A DNA stretch of 34,656 nt from Bordetella parapertussis. GTDB taxonomy: Bacteria; Pseudomonadota; Gammaproteobacteria; Burkholderiales; Burkholderiaceae_C. The DNA lies in contig CAMDXA010000021.1 of assembly GCA_945878065.1 (NCBI GenBank), positions 1 through 34,656 of the forward strand. The letters run 5' to 3'. Positions within the stretch are counted from its first letter, which is position 1. The number at the start of each line of letters is the position of its first letter. The position numbers were made by a program, and so were the translations under genes. The notes under the pieces are model-generated. The model did no database searches, was not told where the DNA came from, and saw only the letters and a list, made by a program, of their open reading frames with translations. Below are positions 6,866-16,268 of the stretch, piece by piece.

Positions 6866-9808
6866 TCAGATCACCAGGTTCACCAAGCGCCCGGGGACGA
6901 TGATGATTTTTTTCGGCGCAGCTCCCTGGGACTGCTTTTGAAACGCTTCACTGGCCAGCGCCGCTTGCTCGATCGCGGTTTTGTCGGCGCTGGCGCTGAC
7001 CAGCAGCGAGCCGCGCAGTTTGCCGTTGACCTGCAGCATCAGTTCAATTTCATCACGCACCAACGCGGTGTCATCGACGCTTGGCCAAGTGGCATCCCAC
7101 AAACTGCCATGGACCTTGTCATAACCCAAGTCCAGCCACAGGTGAGAGCTCAGGTGCGGACACACCGGGTACAGCACACGCAACAAAATAGACAGGCATT
7201 CAGCCACTGCAGCCGCGTCCTCGCGGGTGTCATTGAGTTCAGCATCCTCGAGGGCGTTGAGCATCTTCATGACCGCAGAAACCACGGTATTGTATTGCAT
7301 GCGCTCGTAGTCGTAATTGGCCTGCTTGAGCACACTGTGGATATCAAGCCGCAAAGCTTTGGCGGCCTTGCCAAAGCCAGCCACGTGTCCTGCCGCCAAC
7401 CCGTTGGCAATGCGCTGGCGGTGCTGGTGCGCAAAATTCCATACTCTTCGCAAAAACCGGAAACTGCCCTCCACCGCTGAATCGTTCCACTCCAGTGTGG
7501 CCTCGGGCGGCGCGGTAAACATGGTGTACAGGCGCGCCGTGTCAGCACCGTAGCGCTCAATCAGGTCTTGCGGGTCGACACCGTTGTTTTTGCTTTTGCT
7601 CATGGTGCCCACGCCTTCATAGGTGATGGCGGTACCTGCGGGCAATTGACCTTTGGCTTGCTTCAACACCGCGCCAATGACTTTGCCATTGGCATCATGC
7701 TGGTCTTGCACCTCGTGCGGCCAGAAATATTCCACGCCGCCTTTCTCGCCTTTGCGCGAGTAAATGTGGTTGAGCACCATGCCTTGTGTCAGCAGTTTGG
7801 TGAACGGCTCATCCACCTTCACTAAACCTAAATCGCGCATCACCTTGGTCCAAAAACGCGCGTACAACAAATGCAAAATCGCGTGCTCAATGCCACCGAT
7901 GTACTGGTCCATGCCGCTGCCGCCCGTGGTCACGCCTTCTTGGCGCATCCAATAGTCGGTGCCATCGGCCACCATCTTGTCGGTATTGGTCGGGTCGCAA
8001 TAGCGCATGTAATACCAACTCGAATCGACAAACGTGTCCATGGTGTCAGTTTCGCGCCGCGCTGGTTTGCCACAGGTCGGACACACCACGCCTTGGTGGA
8101 AACCTTCGTGCTTGTGCAAAGGGTTGCCCGATCCGTCGGGAATGCAGTCTTGCGGCAACACCACCGGCAGGTCTTTTTCCGGCACGGGTACTGCGCCGTG
8201 CTCATCGCAATGGATGATGGGAATCGGCGTGCCCCAATAGCGCTGGCGGCTGACACCCCAGTCGCGCAAACGCCAGGTGATTTTTTTCTCGCCGAGGTTT
8301 TTCGCTGCAAGTAACTCTGCAACTTTGCTTACTGCCTGCTTGAAACGTAAACCGTCCAACTCGCCGGAGTTGATGCAAGCACCGTCTTTCGTAGCGTACC
8401 AGTCTTGCCAAGCGAGATTGTTGAATGAAACGGCGTTGATCGAAGCAGGAGCAGCAGATGTGGGGCTTGCCCCTGGTGAGGAGTCGGAGCCTGCGACCGA
8501 CGAACCGGGGGCAAGACTCACAGCGGTGGCTTTGTTAGCGCCTGCAGTAGTACCGTCCGATTCGGAGACTGCTTTTGGCGAGGAGTCGGAGCCTGCGACC
8601 GACGAGCCGGGGGCAGTCACCGCAGCGGCAGCACTACCGACCAGTCCGACCACCTGCTTAATCACCAACCCGTACTTCAACGCAAACGCAAAATCCCGCT
8701 CATCATGCGCCGGCACACCCATGACCGCGCCATCGCCATAACTCATCAACACATAGTTACCGATCCACAAAGCCACTTGCTCGCCGGTCAAAGGATGTGT
8801 CACCTTCAGGCCCGTGTCCATACCGACCTTGTCTTTCAACGCCAGCTCGGCTTCCGTCGTGCCACCCGCTTTGCATTCCTCGATGAATGCCGCCAGTGTC
8901 GGATTGCCAACGGCAGCATGCAGCGCCAGCGGATGCTCGGGCGCGACCGCACAAAAGGTCACGCCCATGATGGTGTCGGCACGCGTGGTGAACACATACA
9001 TGCGGCCGTCTTGAATCAACTGACCCGCCGCATCACGAATATCGTGCGTGAACGCAAACCGCACGCCTTCGGATTTGCCAATCCAGTTTTCCTGCATCAA
9101 ACGCACTTTGTCCGGCCAGCCGTTCAACGTGGCCTTGGGGTTGCCGATTTGCACATGGTCGAGCAGCTCCTGGGCGTAATCGGTGATCTTCAAGTAGTAG
9201 CCGGGGATCTCGCGTTTTTCCACCACCGCACCGGTGCGCCAGCCTTTGCCGTCAATCACCTGCTCGTTGGCCAACACGGTCTGGTCCACCGGGTCCCAGT
9301 TCACCACTTGCGTCTTACGGTAGGCAATGCCTTTTTCCAGCATTTTCAAAAACAGCCACTGGTTCCATTTGTAATAGCTCGCGTCGCAGGTGGCGACTTC
9401 GCGCGACCAGTCGATGGCCAGCCCCATGGCCTGCATTTGCTGCTTCATGTAGGCGATGTTCTCGTAGGTCCACTTCGCAGGTGGCACGCCGTTTTTCAGC
9501 GCCGCATTTTCGGCGGGTAAGCCAAATGCGTCCCAGCCCATGGGCATGAGCACGTTGTAGCCCTTCATGCGCAAATGGCGGGTGAGCATGTCGTTGATGG
9601 TGTAGTTGCGCACATGGCCCATGTGCAATTTGCCGCTGGGGTAAGGCAGCATGGAGCAGGCGTAGTACTTGGGCCTGTTCGCGTCTTCAGTGACGCGGTA
9701 AACATCGGCCTGCGTCCATGCCAGTTGTACGGCCTGCTCTATGGTGGATGCGGAGTATTCGGGATGTGCGCCGCTGTGACGCTGTGAAGAAATATCGGTG
9801 TGTGACAT
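6866..9808 (-). CDS. leuS: Leucyl-tRNA synthetase with repeat-derived insertion
   Basis: This essential class I synthetase charges tRNA-Leu and edits mischarged products. The ATG at 9808 (MSHTDISS) gives 980 residues; the frame is open further upstream, but that part overlaps exbD and looks non-native. HMGH is at 62-65, the CP1 editing motif TTRADT and the conserved [10 protein letters not shown] are present, and the KMSKS loop appears as TMSKS at 735-739. The protein ends in the usual NGKLRG and [10 protein letters not shown] segments. After VIKQVVG, at about residues 389-461, lies some 70 Ala/Ser/Gly-rich residues with [13 protein letters not shown] twice (399-411 and 433-445). The E. coli enzyme (860 residues) has only a short loop there. 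The frame is preserved and all catalytic parts are intact, so it is probably functional. Confidence 0.97.
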   Translation of the reverse strand: MSHTDISSQRHSGAHPEYSASTIEQAVQLAWTQADVYRVTEDANRPKYYACSMLPYPSGKLHMGHVRNYTINDMLTRHLRMKGYNVLMPMGWDAFGLPAENAALKNGVPPAKWTYENIAYMKQQMQAMGLAIDWSREVATCDASYYKWNQWLFLKMLEKGIAYRKTQVVNWDPVDQTVLANEQVIDGKGWRTGAVVEKREIPGYYLKITDYAQELLDHVQIGNPKATLNGWPDKVRLMQENWIGKSEGVRFAFTHDIRDAAGQLIQDGRMYVFTTRADTIMGVTFCAVAPEHPLALHAAVGNPTLAAFIEECKAGGTTEAELALKDKVGMDTGLKVTHPLTGEQVALWIGNYVLMSYGDGAVMGVPAHDERDFAFALKYGLVIKQVVGLVGSAAAAVTAPGSSVAGSDSSPKAVSESDGTTAGANKATAVSLAPGSSVAGSDSSPGASPTSAAPASINAVSFNNLAWQDWYATKDGACINSGELDGLRFKQAVSKVAELLAAKNLGEKKITWRLRDWGVSRQRYWGTPIPIIHCDEHGAVPVPEKDLPVVLPQDCIPDGSGNPLHKHEGFHQGVVCPTCGKPARRETDTMDTFVDSSWYYMRYCDPTNTDKMVADGTDYWMRQEGVTTGGSGMDQYIGGIEHAILHLLYARFWTKVMRDLGLVKVDEPFTKLLTQGMVLNHIYSRKGEKGGVEYFWPHEVQDQHDANGKVIGAVLKQAKGQLPAGTAITYEGVGTMSKSKNNGVDPQDLIERYGADTARLYTMFTAPPEATLEWNDSAVEGSFRFLRRVWNFAHQHRQRIANGLAAGHVAGFGKAAKALRLDIHSVLKQANYDYERMQYNTVVSAVMKMLNALEDAELNDTREDAAAVAECLSILLRVLYPVCPHLSSHLWLDLGYDKVHGSLWDATWPSVDDTALVRDEIELMLQVNGKLRGSLLVSASADKTAIEQAALASEAFQKQSQGAAPKKIIIVPGRLVNLVI
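8466..8515. repeat. Palindromic repeat copy A
   Basis: CTTGCCCCTGGT (8466-8477) and ACCGGGGGCAAG (8504-8515) form a 12-bp stem with one G-T pair. Inside, GTCGG and CCGAC form a second short stem. The 36-base direct-repeat unit 8478-8513 fills the interior and right arm. Confidence 0.75.
8569..8616. repeat. Palindromic repeat copy B
   Basis: CTGCTTTTGGC (8569-8579) and GCCGGGGGCAG (8606-8616) pair along all 11 positions on the plus strand if four G-T pairs are allowed. The direct-repeat unit 8580-8615 matches copy A at 35 of 36 bases. The changes in the left arm are all C-to-T, which keep pairing only on the plus strand. Confidence 0.7.
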
Positions 9809-9836
9809 GGGGCTCAATGAGAAACCCCGTGCGCGC

Positions 9837-10289
9837 TCAGTTGCGCGGTGCCGGGGCGGTTGAGTCGATTTTAGGCCCAGCAGACTGCACCGCCAGCGAC
9901 ACGCTGCGCAACTCGGATTTTTGAATTTCCGCCATGGCTTCGGCCACACGCCCGTAAGCCACGGTTTTGTCGATATTCAACTGCACCTCAGTGGCCTGGG
10001 CAGACTGCGCTCTGAGGCTCAATGCTGCGGCAAGTTGTGCCATAGGCAAAGCTTGTCCGTCCACCGAGACTTGGCCATCGGCCTTTATGGAGATTTCCAG
10101 CGGCGCGGGTTTGGCCGAACCCGTAGCCACATCGACCTGCGGCAATTCCATGTGCAAGGCCCCGGTCATCATGGGAGCAGCGATGATGAAAATCACCAAC
10201 AACACCAACATGACATCAACCAGCGGTGTGACATTGATGTCAGCCATAGGTGTGTACGACGGACGTGATTCAAATTCTCCAAATGCCAT
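9837..10289 (-). CDS. exbD: ExbD/TolR-family biopolymer transport protein
   Basis: The 150-residue inner-membrane protein has one N-terminal membrane helix containing the proton-path aspartate (D25 in [15 protein letters not shown]) and a periplasmic domain. With the ExbB homologue encoded just upstream (9-base gap) it should form a proton-driven motor that energises TonB-dependent uptake or, if it is the TolQR type, envelope constriction. No tonB, tolA or tolB is nearby, so the partner cannot be decided from the window. The stop lies 28 bases before the leuS start. Confidence 0.9.
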   Translation of the reverse strand: MAFGEFESRPSYTPMADINVTPLVDVMLVLLVIFIIAAPMMTGALHMELPQVDVATGSAKPAPLEISIKADGQVSVDGQALPMAQLAAALSLRAQSAQATEVQLNIDKTVAYGRVAEAMAEIQKSELRSVSLAVQSAGPKIDSTAPAPRN

Positions 10290-10298
10290 GTCAGCGCC

Positions 10299-10949
10299 TC
10301 AGCGAGCTTGTATGGACTTGGCTTGCGCCAATGCGCGCAAGTCGTAGGCCAGCCCTTCGAGTTCGCTGTCCAAACGGGCCAATCGACGGCCCATCAGGTT
10401 GTAGGCCATGACCGCAGGGATAGCCACCGCCAAGCCAGCTGCCGTCATCACCAAAGCCTCGCCCACCGGTTGTGCGACTTTGTCCAAGGTGTACTGGGCA
10501 GAAGCTGCCAGATTGGTGAGCGCATGGAAGATGCCCCAGACGGTGCCCAGCAATCCGACAAATGGCGCCATAGCACCAATGGTGGCCAGCAGGTCCTGAC
10601 CAAATTGCAAACGCGAGCGAACCGCTTGCAAGCCCTCGCGCAGGCGACGGGTCAGCTGGTCAGAGGCGGCCACTTGCGCGGACATGCCTTGGTCTGCATG
10701 GGTAACGGCTTCCAACAAAGGCAGGAACATCGCTTGCGAATCGGCCGCCAGCCAATGGGCACGTGCCTGCGACCAATCGCCGGCTTGCCAAAACAGCGCC
10801 TTGCACGACGCGAGATTGCGAATCGCCAAATGCAGCAACCAGGATTTGTAAACAATGATGAACCAACTCACCACCGACATCACCAATAACAGCAGCGCGA
10901 CCGTGACACTTACGCCATCGCTTTGCAAGATCAGGTCGTTGAAGTTCAT
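10299..10949 (-). CDS. exbB: ExbB/TolQ/MotA-family proton channel protein
   Basis: The 216-residue product has an N-terminal membrane segment near residues 15-37 and two C-terminal ones around the conserved [17 protein letters not shown] and [22 protein letters not shown] regions, the hallmark of the MotA/TolQ/ExbB domain. It works with the ExbD homologue that follows. Its start codon overlaps the dapB stop (ATGA), so translation is probably coupled. The choice of ExbB over TolQ rests on the absence of other tol genes and on size; it remains an inference. Confidence 0.88.
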   Translation of the reverse strand: MNFNDLILQSDGVSVTVALLLLVMSVVSWFIIVYKSWLLHLAIRNLASCKALFWQAGDWSQARAHWLAADSQAMFLPLLEAVTHADQGMSAQVAASDQLTRRLREGLQAVRSRLQFGQDLLATIGAMAPFVGLLGTVWGIFHALTNLAASAQYTLDKVAQPVGEALVMTAAGLAVAIPAVMAYNLMGRRLARLDSELEGLAYDLRALAQAKSIQAR

Positions 10950-11785
10950 CGATCGGTGTGGGAAAGGTTCAAACCCAAAACGTCAAACATGTCGAACAGG
11001 CCACTGCGCTGCTGCGCAAGAAACCTGGCAGCACGCAAGCTGCCTTGGGCATAGGTACTGCGACTGGCTGATTTGTGCGTGATTTCAATGCGCTCGCCTT
11101 CTGTGGCGAACATCACAGTATGGTCACCGACGATGTCGCCGCCGCGTATGGTGGAAAAACCAATGCTGCCTGGTACGCGCTCGCCGGTGTGTCCATAACG
11201 TTCATAGACGGCGCAATCTTTCAAAGAGCGGCCTTGGGCGGCGGCGATCACCTCCCCCATTTTCAAGGCAGTGCCAGACGGTGCATCCACTTTGTGCTTG
11301 TGGTGGGCTTCGGTGATTTCAATGTCGTATCCGTCGCTCAGCGCGAGCGCCGCCATTTGCAGCAGTTTGAGGGTGACATTCACGCCTACACTCATATTGG
11401 GCGCCATCACAATGGCAATGTCCTTAGCGGCTGTTTGAATCGCGTCTTTTTCCGCCTCAGTGAATCCCGTGGTGCCGATCACCATTTGCACGCCCAAACG
11501 ACGGCAAACCGCCAAATGCTGCATGGTGCCTTCAGGACGCGTGAAATCAATCAGTACCTGCGCGTTTTGCAAGCCTGCAGTGATGTCGCTGGAGACAACC
11601 ACGCCAACCGGCTGGCCCAAAAACAATCCAGCATCAGTACCCAATTGCGGGCTGTTTGGCAAGTCCAGAGCTGCTGCCAATTGCATATCCGGGGAACGCA
11701 CCACCGCTTCGATCAACATGCGTCCCATGCGGCCGCCCGCACCGGCGATGGCAATACGTCGTGGGGACGAGGCAGATGGGTTCAT
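10946..11785 (-). CDS. dapB: 4-hydroxy-tetrahydrodipicolinate reductase
   Basis: DapB makes tetrahydrodipicolinate with NAD(P)H in the lysine and diaminopimelate pathway, feeding both protein and peptidoglycan synthesis. The 279-residue protein has the nucleotide-binding GAGGRMGR at residues 15-22 and the catalytic and substrate-binding [14 protein letters not shown] at 161-174, both intact. It begins 11 bases after bamE and overlaps exbB by 4 bases, so these genes most likely share a transcript. Confidence 0.97.
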   Translation of the reverse strand: MNPSASSPRRIAIAGAGGRMGRMLIEAVVRSPDMQLAAALDLPNSPQLGTDAGLFLGQPVGVVVSSDITAGLQNAQVLIDFTRPEGTMQHLAVCRRLGVQMVIGTTGFTEAEKDAIQTAAKDIAIVMAPNMSVGVNVTLKLLQMAALALSDGYDIEITEAHHKHKVDAPSGTALKMGEVIAAAQGRSLKDCAVYERYGHTGERVPGSIGFSTIRGGDIVGDHTVMFATEGERIEITHKSASRSTYAQGSLRAARFLAQQRSGLFDMFDVLGLNLSHTDR

Positions 11786-11796
11786 GCGATGGGCCT

Positions 11797-12348
11797 TTAT
11801 CTGGCGGGTGATTCCAGGGGTGGGTATTGTTTGCGCGGCGCAGTGGCCTCAGGCGCTGTGTCAAGCGCATTGCTGCCAGACGTTTGTGCTTTGAATTTGT
11901 CCAATTCCTGGGGCGTGGCCTGTAAGCGGGGAACTTTTTTTCTTTCCTCCGGTGTGGTCAAGCGTTCGGCAAATTCGGATTCACTGGGCAGTTCATCGGC
12001 CTCGTAGCGGTAAAAAGCTTCATTTTGAAAGAACACAGACAGTTTGCGTTGTTGGGGCTGGGTGCCTTTGCGTTGGATAGTGAACGCATAGTCCCAACGG
12101 TCCGCATGGAAAACACTGGCAATCAATGGGGTACCCAAAATTTCTTTGACTTGGTTGCGGGTCATGCCAGGGCGCAAGGCCTGCACCTGCTCTTTGGACA
12201 CGAAATTGCCTTGCACCACTTCGATACGGTAGGGAGTGACCTTGCGCATGGCACGGGCCACAGGGTCATCGACAAATGCACACGCTGCTAATGTGGACAG
12301 CAGCAATAGACCGCAGCTGCGCGCCAGAAGAGGTTGCAATGGAGTCAT
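11797..12348 (-). CDS. bamE: Outer-membrane protein assembly factor BamE (SmpA/OmlA)
   Basis: BamE is a small lipoprotein of the BAM complex that inserts beta-barrel proteins into the outer membrane. The 183-residue product has a signal peptide with lipobox LAAC (C23), then the BamE core: [18 protein letters not shown], the QVKEILGTP turn, and DRWDYAF. The ATG at 12348 gives this clean signal; the frame is open upstream into the fur region, but that extension is not plausible. A Gln/Thr/Pro-rich tail follows the core. It lies divergent to fur with 79 bases between starts, a conserved arrangement in many proteobacteria. Confidence 0.93.
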   Translation of the reverse strand: MTPLQPLLARSCGLLLLSTLAACAFVDDPVARAMRKVTPYRIEVVQGNFVSKEQVQALRPGMTRNQVKEILGTPLIASVFHADRWDYAFTIQRKGTQPQQRKLSVFFQNEAFYRYEADELPSESEFAERLTTPEERKKVPRLQATPQELDKFKAQTSGSNALDTAPEATAPRKQYPPLESPAR

Positions 12349-12378
12349 GTTGGGAATGGGGCGAGATATGATGATTGC

Positions 12379-12384
12379 ATTGTA
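12379..12384 (-). promoter_or_regulatory. Candidate -10 element for the bamE block
   Basis: On the minus strand TACAAT lies 31 bases before the bamE start in the 79-base bamE/fur gap. It matches the sigma-70 -10 consensus at 5 of 6 positions. No good -35 hexamer is visible at the usual distance, so this is a position-based suggestion. Confidence 0.35.
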
Positions 12385-12427
12385 ACGACGGGTTCTGACC
12401 ACCCGCACAGAGTTGCGAAAGGTACCA

Positions 12428-12856
12428 ATGCAGTCTAAAGGCGATTTAAAAAATACCGGCTTAAAGGCCACGCTGCCGCGTATCACCATCTTGGAGTTGT
12501 TCCAAAAAAGTGGGCAGCGCCATATGAGTGCAGAAGATGTGTACCGTCTTGTTTTACAAGAACGCGCAGATATTGGATTGGCCACCATTTACCGGGTCTT
12601 GATGCAGTTTGAGCAAGCCGGCTTGCTCACGCGCAGTCAGTTTGAAAGTGGCAAAGCGGTGTATGAACTCAACGAAGGGCAGCACCATGACCACTTGGTT
12701 TGCCTAGACTGCGGACGGGTCGAGGAATTTTTTGACGAAGAAATTGAAAAACGCCAACACGCTATTGCCCGAGCCAAGGGCTTTGAAATTGCTGATCATG
12801 CACTGAGTCTTTACGCGCACTGCACCCGCAAACCCTGCCCTTTCAAAAACACTTAA
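12428..12856 (+). CDS. fur: Ferric uptake regulator Fur
   Basis: Fur is an iron-sensing repressor that binds DNA as a Fe2+-loaded dimer. The 142-residue product has an N-terminal winged helix ([16 protein letters not shown] around residues 52-67), the metal-site cluster HHDH at 86-89, the structural zinc pair C92/C95 and a C-terminal pair C132/C137. The ATG at 12428 is preceded by AAAGG at good spacing and gives the normal start; an in-frame TTG lies five codons upstream. It diverges from bamE and its stop overlaps the hprK stop by a few bases. A weak AT-rich Fur-box-like stretch upstream was not convincing. Confidence 0.96.
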   Translation: MQSKGDLKNTGLKATLPRITILELFQKSGQRHMSAEDVYRLVLQERADIGLATIYRVLMQFEQAGLLTRSQFESGKAVYELNEGQHHDHLVCLDCGRVEEFFDEEIEKRQHAIARAKGFEIADHALSLYAHCTRKPCPFKNT

Positions 12857-13809
12857 TCCATTCGGTCGGACTGCATGGCCTCGCGGTGGCGCGAGACAAA
12901 TTTTTCATACGTATCAATGCCGCGCATCTGCAATATGGTGTTGCGCACAGCGGCTTCGACCAACACAGCAATATTGCGCCCGGCCACCACTTGAATCACC
13001 ACTTTTCGCACGGGAATGCCCAGCACATGCTCGGTCAGCGGTTCGTGTGGCAGGCGGTCGTAATCGCGCTCTAAAGTTTCTTTGCGCACCAAATGCACAA
13101 TCAGTTTGAGGCGCATTTTGCGTCGCACTGCGGTTTCGCCAAAAATCGCTTGTATGTCCAGCAAACCAATACCGCGCACTTCCAACAGGTTTTGCAGCAA
13201 CACCGGGCAGCGGCCTTCCAAGGTGGTTTGGTTGATCCGGTACAAATCCACTGCGTCATCTGCCACCAAGCCGTGGCCGCGAGAAATTAACTCCAAGCCC
13301 AATTCGCTTTTGCCCAAGCCTGACTCGCCGGTGATCATCACGCCCATGCCCAAAATATCCATCATCACCCCGTGCAAGGTGGTTCTGTCAGCGAAATGTT
13401 TGGACAAATACGCACGCAGCAAATCAATCACAAATGCGGCTGACTCGTGGGTCACAAACATGGGGATTTGTGCCTCTTCGCACATGGATAACAGCGCTGG
13501 CGTGGGCATTTGGCCATCGGCCACTACCAGGACCGGCGGCACCAAGGTCACGATGCGAGACACCCTGCGCTCGCCGACCAGCGGGTCTGCATGTTGCAAA
13601 TAACTGATCTCTCGTTCGCCTAAGACTTGCAAACGGTAGGGGTGTATGTAATTGAGGTAGCCCACCAAGTCTGCCCCAGAGCGGGCCATGCGTACTGCCA
13701 CTTCATCGAAATGGCGCTCAGTGGCGCCCTTGCTGGCTACCCAATGCCATTCGAGTTTCTGGCGAAAATCTTCGAAAAGTACGTCAGCGCTGACAGCGGT
13801 GGGTTTCAA
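12853..13809 (-). CDS. hprK: HPr kinase/phosphorylase
   Basis: HprK phosphorylates HPr on its regulatory serine using ATP or pyrophosphate and can reverse the reaction. The 318-residue product has the conserved His region [10 protein letters not shown] (H146), the P-loop GESGLGKS at 161-168, VADDAV at 182-187 and the family signature [10 protein letters not shown] at 210-219. The best start is a TTG at 13809, since the following residues ([14 protein letters not shown]) match the usual betaproteobacterial N-terminus and no ATG is available. ptsN ends 10 bases upstream, so translation may be coupled. The substrate HPr, with a serine in the right motif, is encoded at 25186-25452. Confidence 0.95.
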   Translation of the reverse strand: MKPTAVSADVLFEDFRQKLEWHWVASKGATERHFDEVAVRMARSGADLVGYLNYIHPYRLQVLGEREISYLQHADPLVGERRVSRIVTLVPPVLVVADGQMPTPALLSMCEEAQIPMFVTHESAAFVIDLLRAYLSKHFADRTTLHGVMMDILGMGVMITGESGLGKSELGLELISRGHGLVADDAVDLYRINQTTLEGRCPVLLQNLLEVRGIGLLDIQAIFGETAVRRKMRLKLIVHLVRKETLERDYDRLPHEPLTEHVLGIPVRKVVIQVVAGRNIAVLVEAAVRNTILQMRGIDTYEKFVSRHREAMQSDRMD

Positions 13810-13819
13810 GACAACAAAC

Positions 13820-14287
13820 TCAAGCGGTTTGTACCGATTGCCAGTTGGTGATCAAGAGGTGCAGTTCTTGGGCTTCACGGCATTGCTGGAGCTTGTCTCG
13901 CAGGTTGGTGTCGCTCAGCATTTCGGCAATTTCGGACAGAATTTCCAGATGCTTTTGTGTGGATGCTTCCGGCACCAACAAGAAAATCATCAGGCTGACC
14001 GGTTTTTCGTCGGGGGCATCAAAGCCTATCGGTTCAGCCAGCAAAAACACGGCAGCCAATGGTGTTTTCATGCCCTTGATGCGCCCGTGCGGGATGGCGA
14101 CACCGTAACCCAAACCGGTTGAGCCCAGTCGCTCGCGCGCAAACAAACTGTCTGCGACCAAGGCTCGGTTCAAGCCATGTAAATTTTCAAACAGCAAACC
14201 GGCTTCTTCAAAAGCACGTTTTTTACTGGTGGCATCCACCTGCACAAGTGCTTGGGCAGGGGGCAAGATGGCAGCGAGTCTGTTCAT
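13820..14287 (-). CDS. ptsN: PTS-Ntr enzyme EIIA(Ntr)
   Basis: EIIA-Ntr is the terminal phosphoacceptor of the nitrogen-related PTS and regulates targets such as potassium transport and sensor kinases by protein contact. The 155-residue product has the phosphorylatable histidine H67 in [11 protein letters not shown]. The ATG at 14287 ([10 protein letters not shown]) gives the standard N-terminus; seven more in-frame codons upstream look spurious. It follows hpf by 117 bases, with a hairpin between, and precedes hprK by 10 bases. The hpf-ptsN-hprK order is typical of betaproteobacteria. Confidence 0.95.
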   Translation of the reverse strand: MNRLAAILPPAQALVQVDATSKKRAFEEAGLLFENLHGLNRALVADSLFARERLGSTGLGYGVAIPHGRIKGMKTPLAAVFLLAEPIGFDAPDEKPVSLMIFLLVPEASTQKHLEILSEIAEMLSDTNLRDKLQQCREAQELHLLITNWQSVQTA

Positions 14288-14362
14288 GATTGGGGGCTGA
14301 TTATGCACCTAGTTGGCGTGTCAAGCTAGGGTAAATATTTATATCTTTTTTTTACTATATAG

Positions 14363-14389
14363 AAAGCCGCCTGGGTTTCAGGCGGCTTT
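14363..14389 (-). terminator. GC-rich hairpin between hpf and ptsN
   Basis: AAAGCCGCCTG (14363-14373) and CAGGCGGCTTT (14379-14389) form a perfect 11-bp stem with a 5-base loop. On the minus strand it follows the hpf stop and leads into an AT-rich stretch (CTATATAG) with only a short T-run, so it could be a partial terminator or an RNA-stability element that uncouples hpf from ptsN. The stem is certain, the direction less so. Confidence 0.6.
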
Positions 14390-14404
14390 GGCATACAAGC
14401 CAGG

Positions 14405-14740
14405 TCAGTTCAAGTAGTCGCGCTTGGCGCTGGGATGCTGGTGGTCCTGCAGCCGGTCCTTGTGGCGAACCACCTGTCGGTCCAGTTTGTCAACCAGTTC
14501 GTCCACTGCGGCATACAAATCTTCGCTGGCGCATTCGGCAAACAAATCGCTGCCTTTGACATGGATGTTGCATTCAGCGCGTTGTCTGCCTTGCTTTTCC
14601 TTCTGATTTTCAATCGATAACAGCACACGAACATCAACCACTTGGTCAAAGTGCCGCATGATTCGGTCGAGTTTCTGGGTGACATAGCCACGCAGTGCCG
14701 GCGTGACTTCGAGGTGATGCCCACTGATTGTCAAATTCAT
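14405..14740 (-). CDS. hpf: Ribosome hibernation promoting factor (short HPF)
   Basis: HPF binds the small ribosomal subunit and inactivates ribosomes in stationary phase. The 111-residue product begins [20 protein letters not shown] and has the beta-alpha-beta core with [17 protein letters not shown], followed by a basic tail; the length fits the short form without a dimerisation domain. The ATG at 14740 is preceded by GGAGGG, a strong ribosome-binding site, so longer frames can be dismissed. In most betaproteobacteria rpoN precedes this gene; here an MFS transporter gene occupies that place, 140 bases away. Confidence 0.94.
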   Translation of the reverse strand: MNLTISGHHLEVTPALRGYVTQKLDRIMRHFDQVVDVRVLLSIENQKEKQGRQRAECNIHVKGSDLFAECASEDLYAAVDELVDKLDRQVVRHKDRLQDHQHPSAKRDYLN

Positions 14741-14880
14741 ACATACCCTCCAGACGTGAGCCTGTACGCAGCGCCCCGGCAACATGCCAAAGCGGTGACA
14801 GGTCAACGCCACTATGCACCTAGTCTGACAAAAAAGCAAACCCCGCTGGGACGGCCCTGTTGCGCGCAGGGCGTAAACGG

Positions 14881-16107
14881 TTAAGCAGCTGGCGCCTGGG
14901 GCTCAACGGTGTGCATTTTGACGCGTTGGGCCAGCCAGTAGGCCACCACTGACGCGGCGATGCCTGCCACGGCACACATCCAATAATGCGTGACTTGACC
15001 CTGCGGATTACGCTGGATCAGCACGCCGCCGATCCAAGTGGCGATGCCAATCGACAAGGACTGCACCGCGCCATTGAGCGACATAAAGGCACCGCGAAAT
15101 TGGGGCTGTGCTGCCGATGTGAGAAACGCCATGCCGGGAATCATGCGGGCATTCATGAAAAAAAACAAACTCGCCGACACCAACAACACCACTGGCAACG
15201 CATAAGGCTGCATCAAGGTGGTCAAAGTCATGGGCACCATGGACAACAACAACATGCGCTGAAACATTTTGCGCTTACCGATTCGGTCGGTGAGCGTACC
15301 TATCCATCGCGCGCTCAACAAAGTGACGATACCGCCAGCCAAATAAATGAAAGGGATTTCGGTGGGCAACAAAATATGGTTGGCTTGCATGTAAATGGTG
15401 ATGTAGGGAATCACGGTGAAGGCGGCAAACATCATGGCAAAGGACATGGCAAGTGCCAATCGGTGGTTGTTGTCAGCCCACACCCCGCGGATAGCAAATG
15501 TCATGTTCTGCCCACGCGCGTTGGCCACATGTTTGTCCAACCGCGGCAGACTCCACACCGCCAGCGCACCCACCACAGTGCAGGCCACGGCAATGGCAAT
15601 AAAGCTGCTGTGCCAGCCGCCCCAGTTGGCCAAAAACAATCCGCCGGGCACACCCACCACCGTGGCCAATGAAAACGACATCATCACCAAGCCCGTGGCG
15701 CGGCCGCGACGCTCAAACGGAATCACGTCGCCAATGATGGTTTGCGTCAAGGCCGACAAAATGCCACCGAACACACCTGCAGCAATACGCGCCAGCATCA
15801 ACATGCCATAAGTGGGTGCCAGCGCACACGCCAAGGTGGTCAAGCCAAACAACACATAGAGCACCAACAACAAACGCTTGCGCTCAAAACGATCTACAAA
15901 AAACGCGGCCAGCAGGCCTGACAGCCCAGCGGCAAAGGTATAGGCAGACACCAAAAGCCCGAACTGGGCATCGCTGATAGCAAACAAAGCTGTCAGTTGC
16001 GGGCCCAGAGGCATCATGATCATGAAGTCCAGCACATGGGTGAATTGAATGCCAGCCAGGGTCAGGAGCAGCGCCAACTCTCTTCGTGGCGTTAATTCAG
16101 TGTGCAT
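14881..16107 (-). CDS. Major facilitator superfamily transporter (AraJ-like efflux permease type)
   Basis: The 408-residue product is an inner-membrane protein with about 12 predicted membrane segments. MFS landmarks include DRFERKRLL between helices 2 and 3 (around residues 72-80), [10 protein letters not shown] in helix 4, [24 protein letters not shown] in the drug-efflux-like helix 5 region, and DRIGKRK in the second half. This places it among proton-driven efflux permeases of the AraJ/sugar-efflux group, but the substrate cannot be read from sequence. It diverges from corA over a 205-base gap. The 140 bases between its stop and hpf hold a small dyad (GCCCTG/CAGGGC) but no clear terminator. 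Confidence 0.88.
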   Translation of the reverse strand: MHTELTPRRELALLLTLAGIQFTHVLDFMIMMPLGPQLTALFAISDAQFGLLVSAYTFAAGLSGLLAAFFVDRFERKRLLLVLYVLFGLTTLACALAPTYGMLMLARIAAGVFGGILSALTQTIIGDVIPFERRGRATGLVMMSFSLATVVGVPGGLFLANWGGWHSSFIAIAVACTVVGALAVWSLPRLDKHVANARGQNMTFAIRGVWADNNHRLALAMSFAMMFAAFTVIPYITIYMQANHILLPTEIPFIYLAGGIVTLLSARWIGTLTDRIGKRKMFQRMLLLSMVPMTLTTLMQPYALPVVLLVSASLFFFMNARMIPGMAFLTSAAQPQFRGAFMSLNGAVQSLSIGIATWIGGVLIQRNPQGQVTHYWMCAVAGIAASVVAYWLAQRVKMHTVEPQAPAA

Positions 16108-16212
16108 GGGGTGTGGCTCAGAAAAGCGAAGACTTTAACAGTCTGACTTTTTTGTCACAGGGCGGTGCCATAATTCTTGCTTGTTCAGCAATGGAGCAGC
16201 CTCCTTGGAAAC

Positions 16213-16268
16213 CTACCCCAGTCGGTAGCTTTCGGTTCACTGGCAACAGGCCGGACGGAATCGAAAGC
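16213..16268 (+). promoter_or_regulatory. Candidate structured 5' leader of corA
   Basis: In the 205-base gap before corA, CTACC (16213-16217) pairs with GGTAG (16224-16228), and GCTTTCG (16228-16234) pairs with CGAAAGC (16262-16268) around an inner CTGG/CCGG stem. The two outer stems share base 16228, so both cannot be complete at once, a layout that would allow switching. It matches no RNA class I recognise; Mg2+-dependent control would be an inference from the gene downstream. Confidence 0.35.

Larger units (their letters stand above)
8441..8645. repeat. Palindromic repeat-derived insertion within leuS
   Basis: This is the DNA encoding the extra residues of LeuRS. It contains two direct copies of a 36-base unit (8478-8513 and 8580-8615) differing at one base and spaced 102 bases, an exact multiple of three. 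Each copy forms the core of a longer inverted repeat. The edges are estimated from where similarity to normal LeuRS resumes, so they are approximate. The organisation resembles REP/BIME-type or Rickettsia-palindromic-element-type insertions; no transposase is present. Confidence 0.8.

Noticed and set aside
8441..8645. CRISPR-like direct repeats
   Set aside because: Only two copies, in frame within a coding gene, with dyads that fit palindromic elements and no cas genes nearby.
6866..9949. leuS start at 9949 giving a 1027-residue protein
   Set aside because: The extra 47 residues overlap the exbD coding region, do not resemble LeuRS, and the ATG at 9808 gives the normal N-terminus.
12361..12390. 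Fur box for autoregulation in the bamE/fur gap
   Set aside because: The stretch GATATGATGATTGCATTGT fits only the left half of the consensus; the right half has several mismatches.
14741..14810. Sigma-54 promoter for hpf
   Set aside because: A TGGCA and a TTGC occur, but the distance between the conserved GG and GC is 6 bases, not the required 10.
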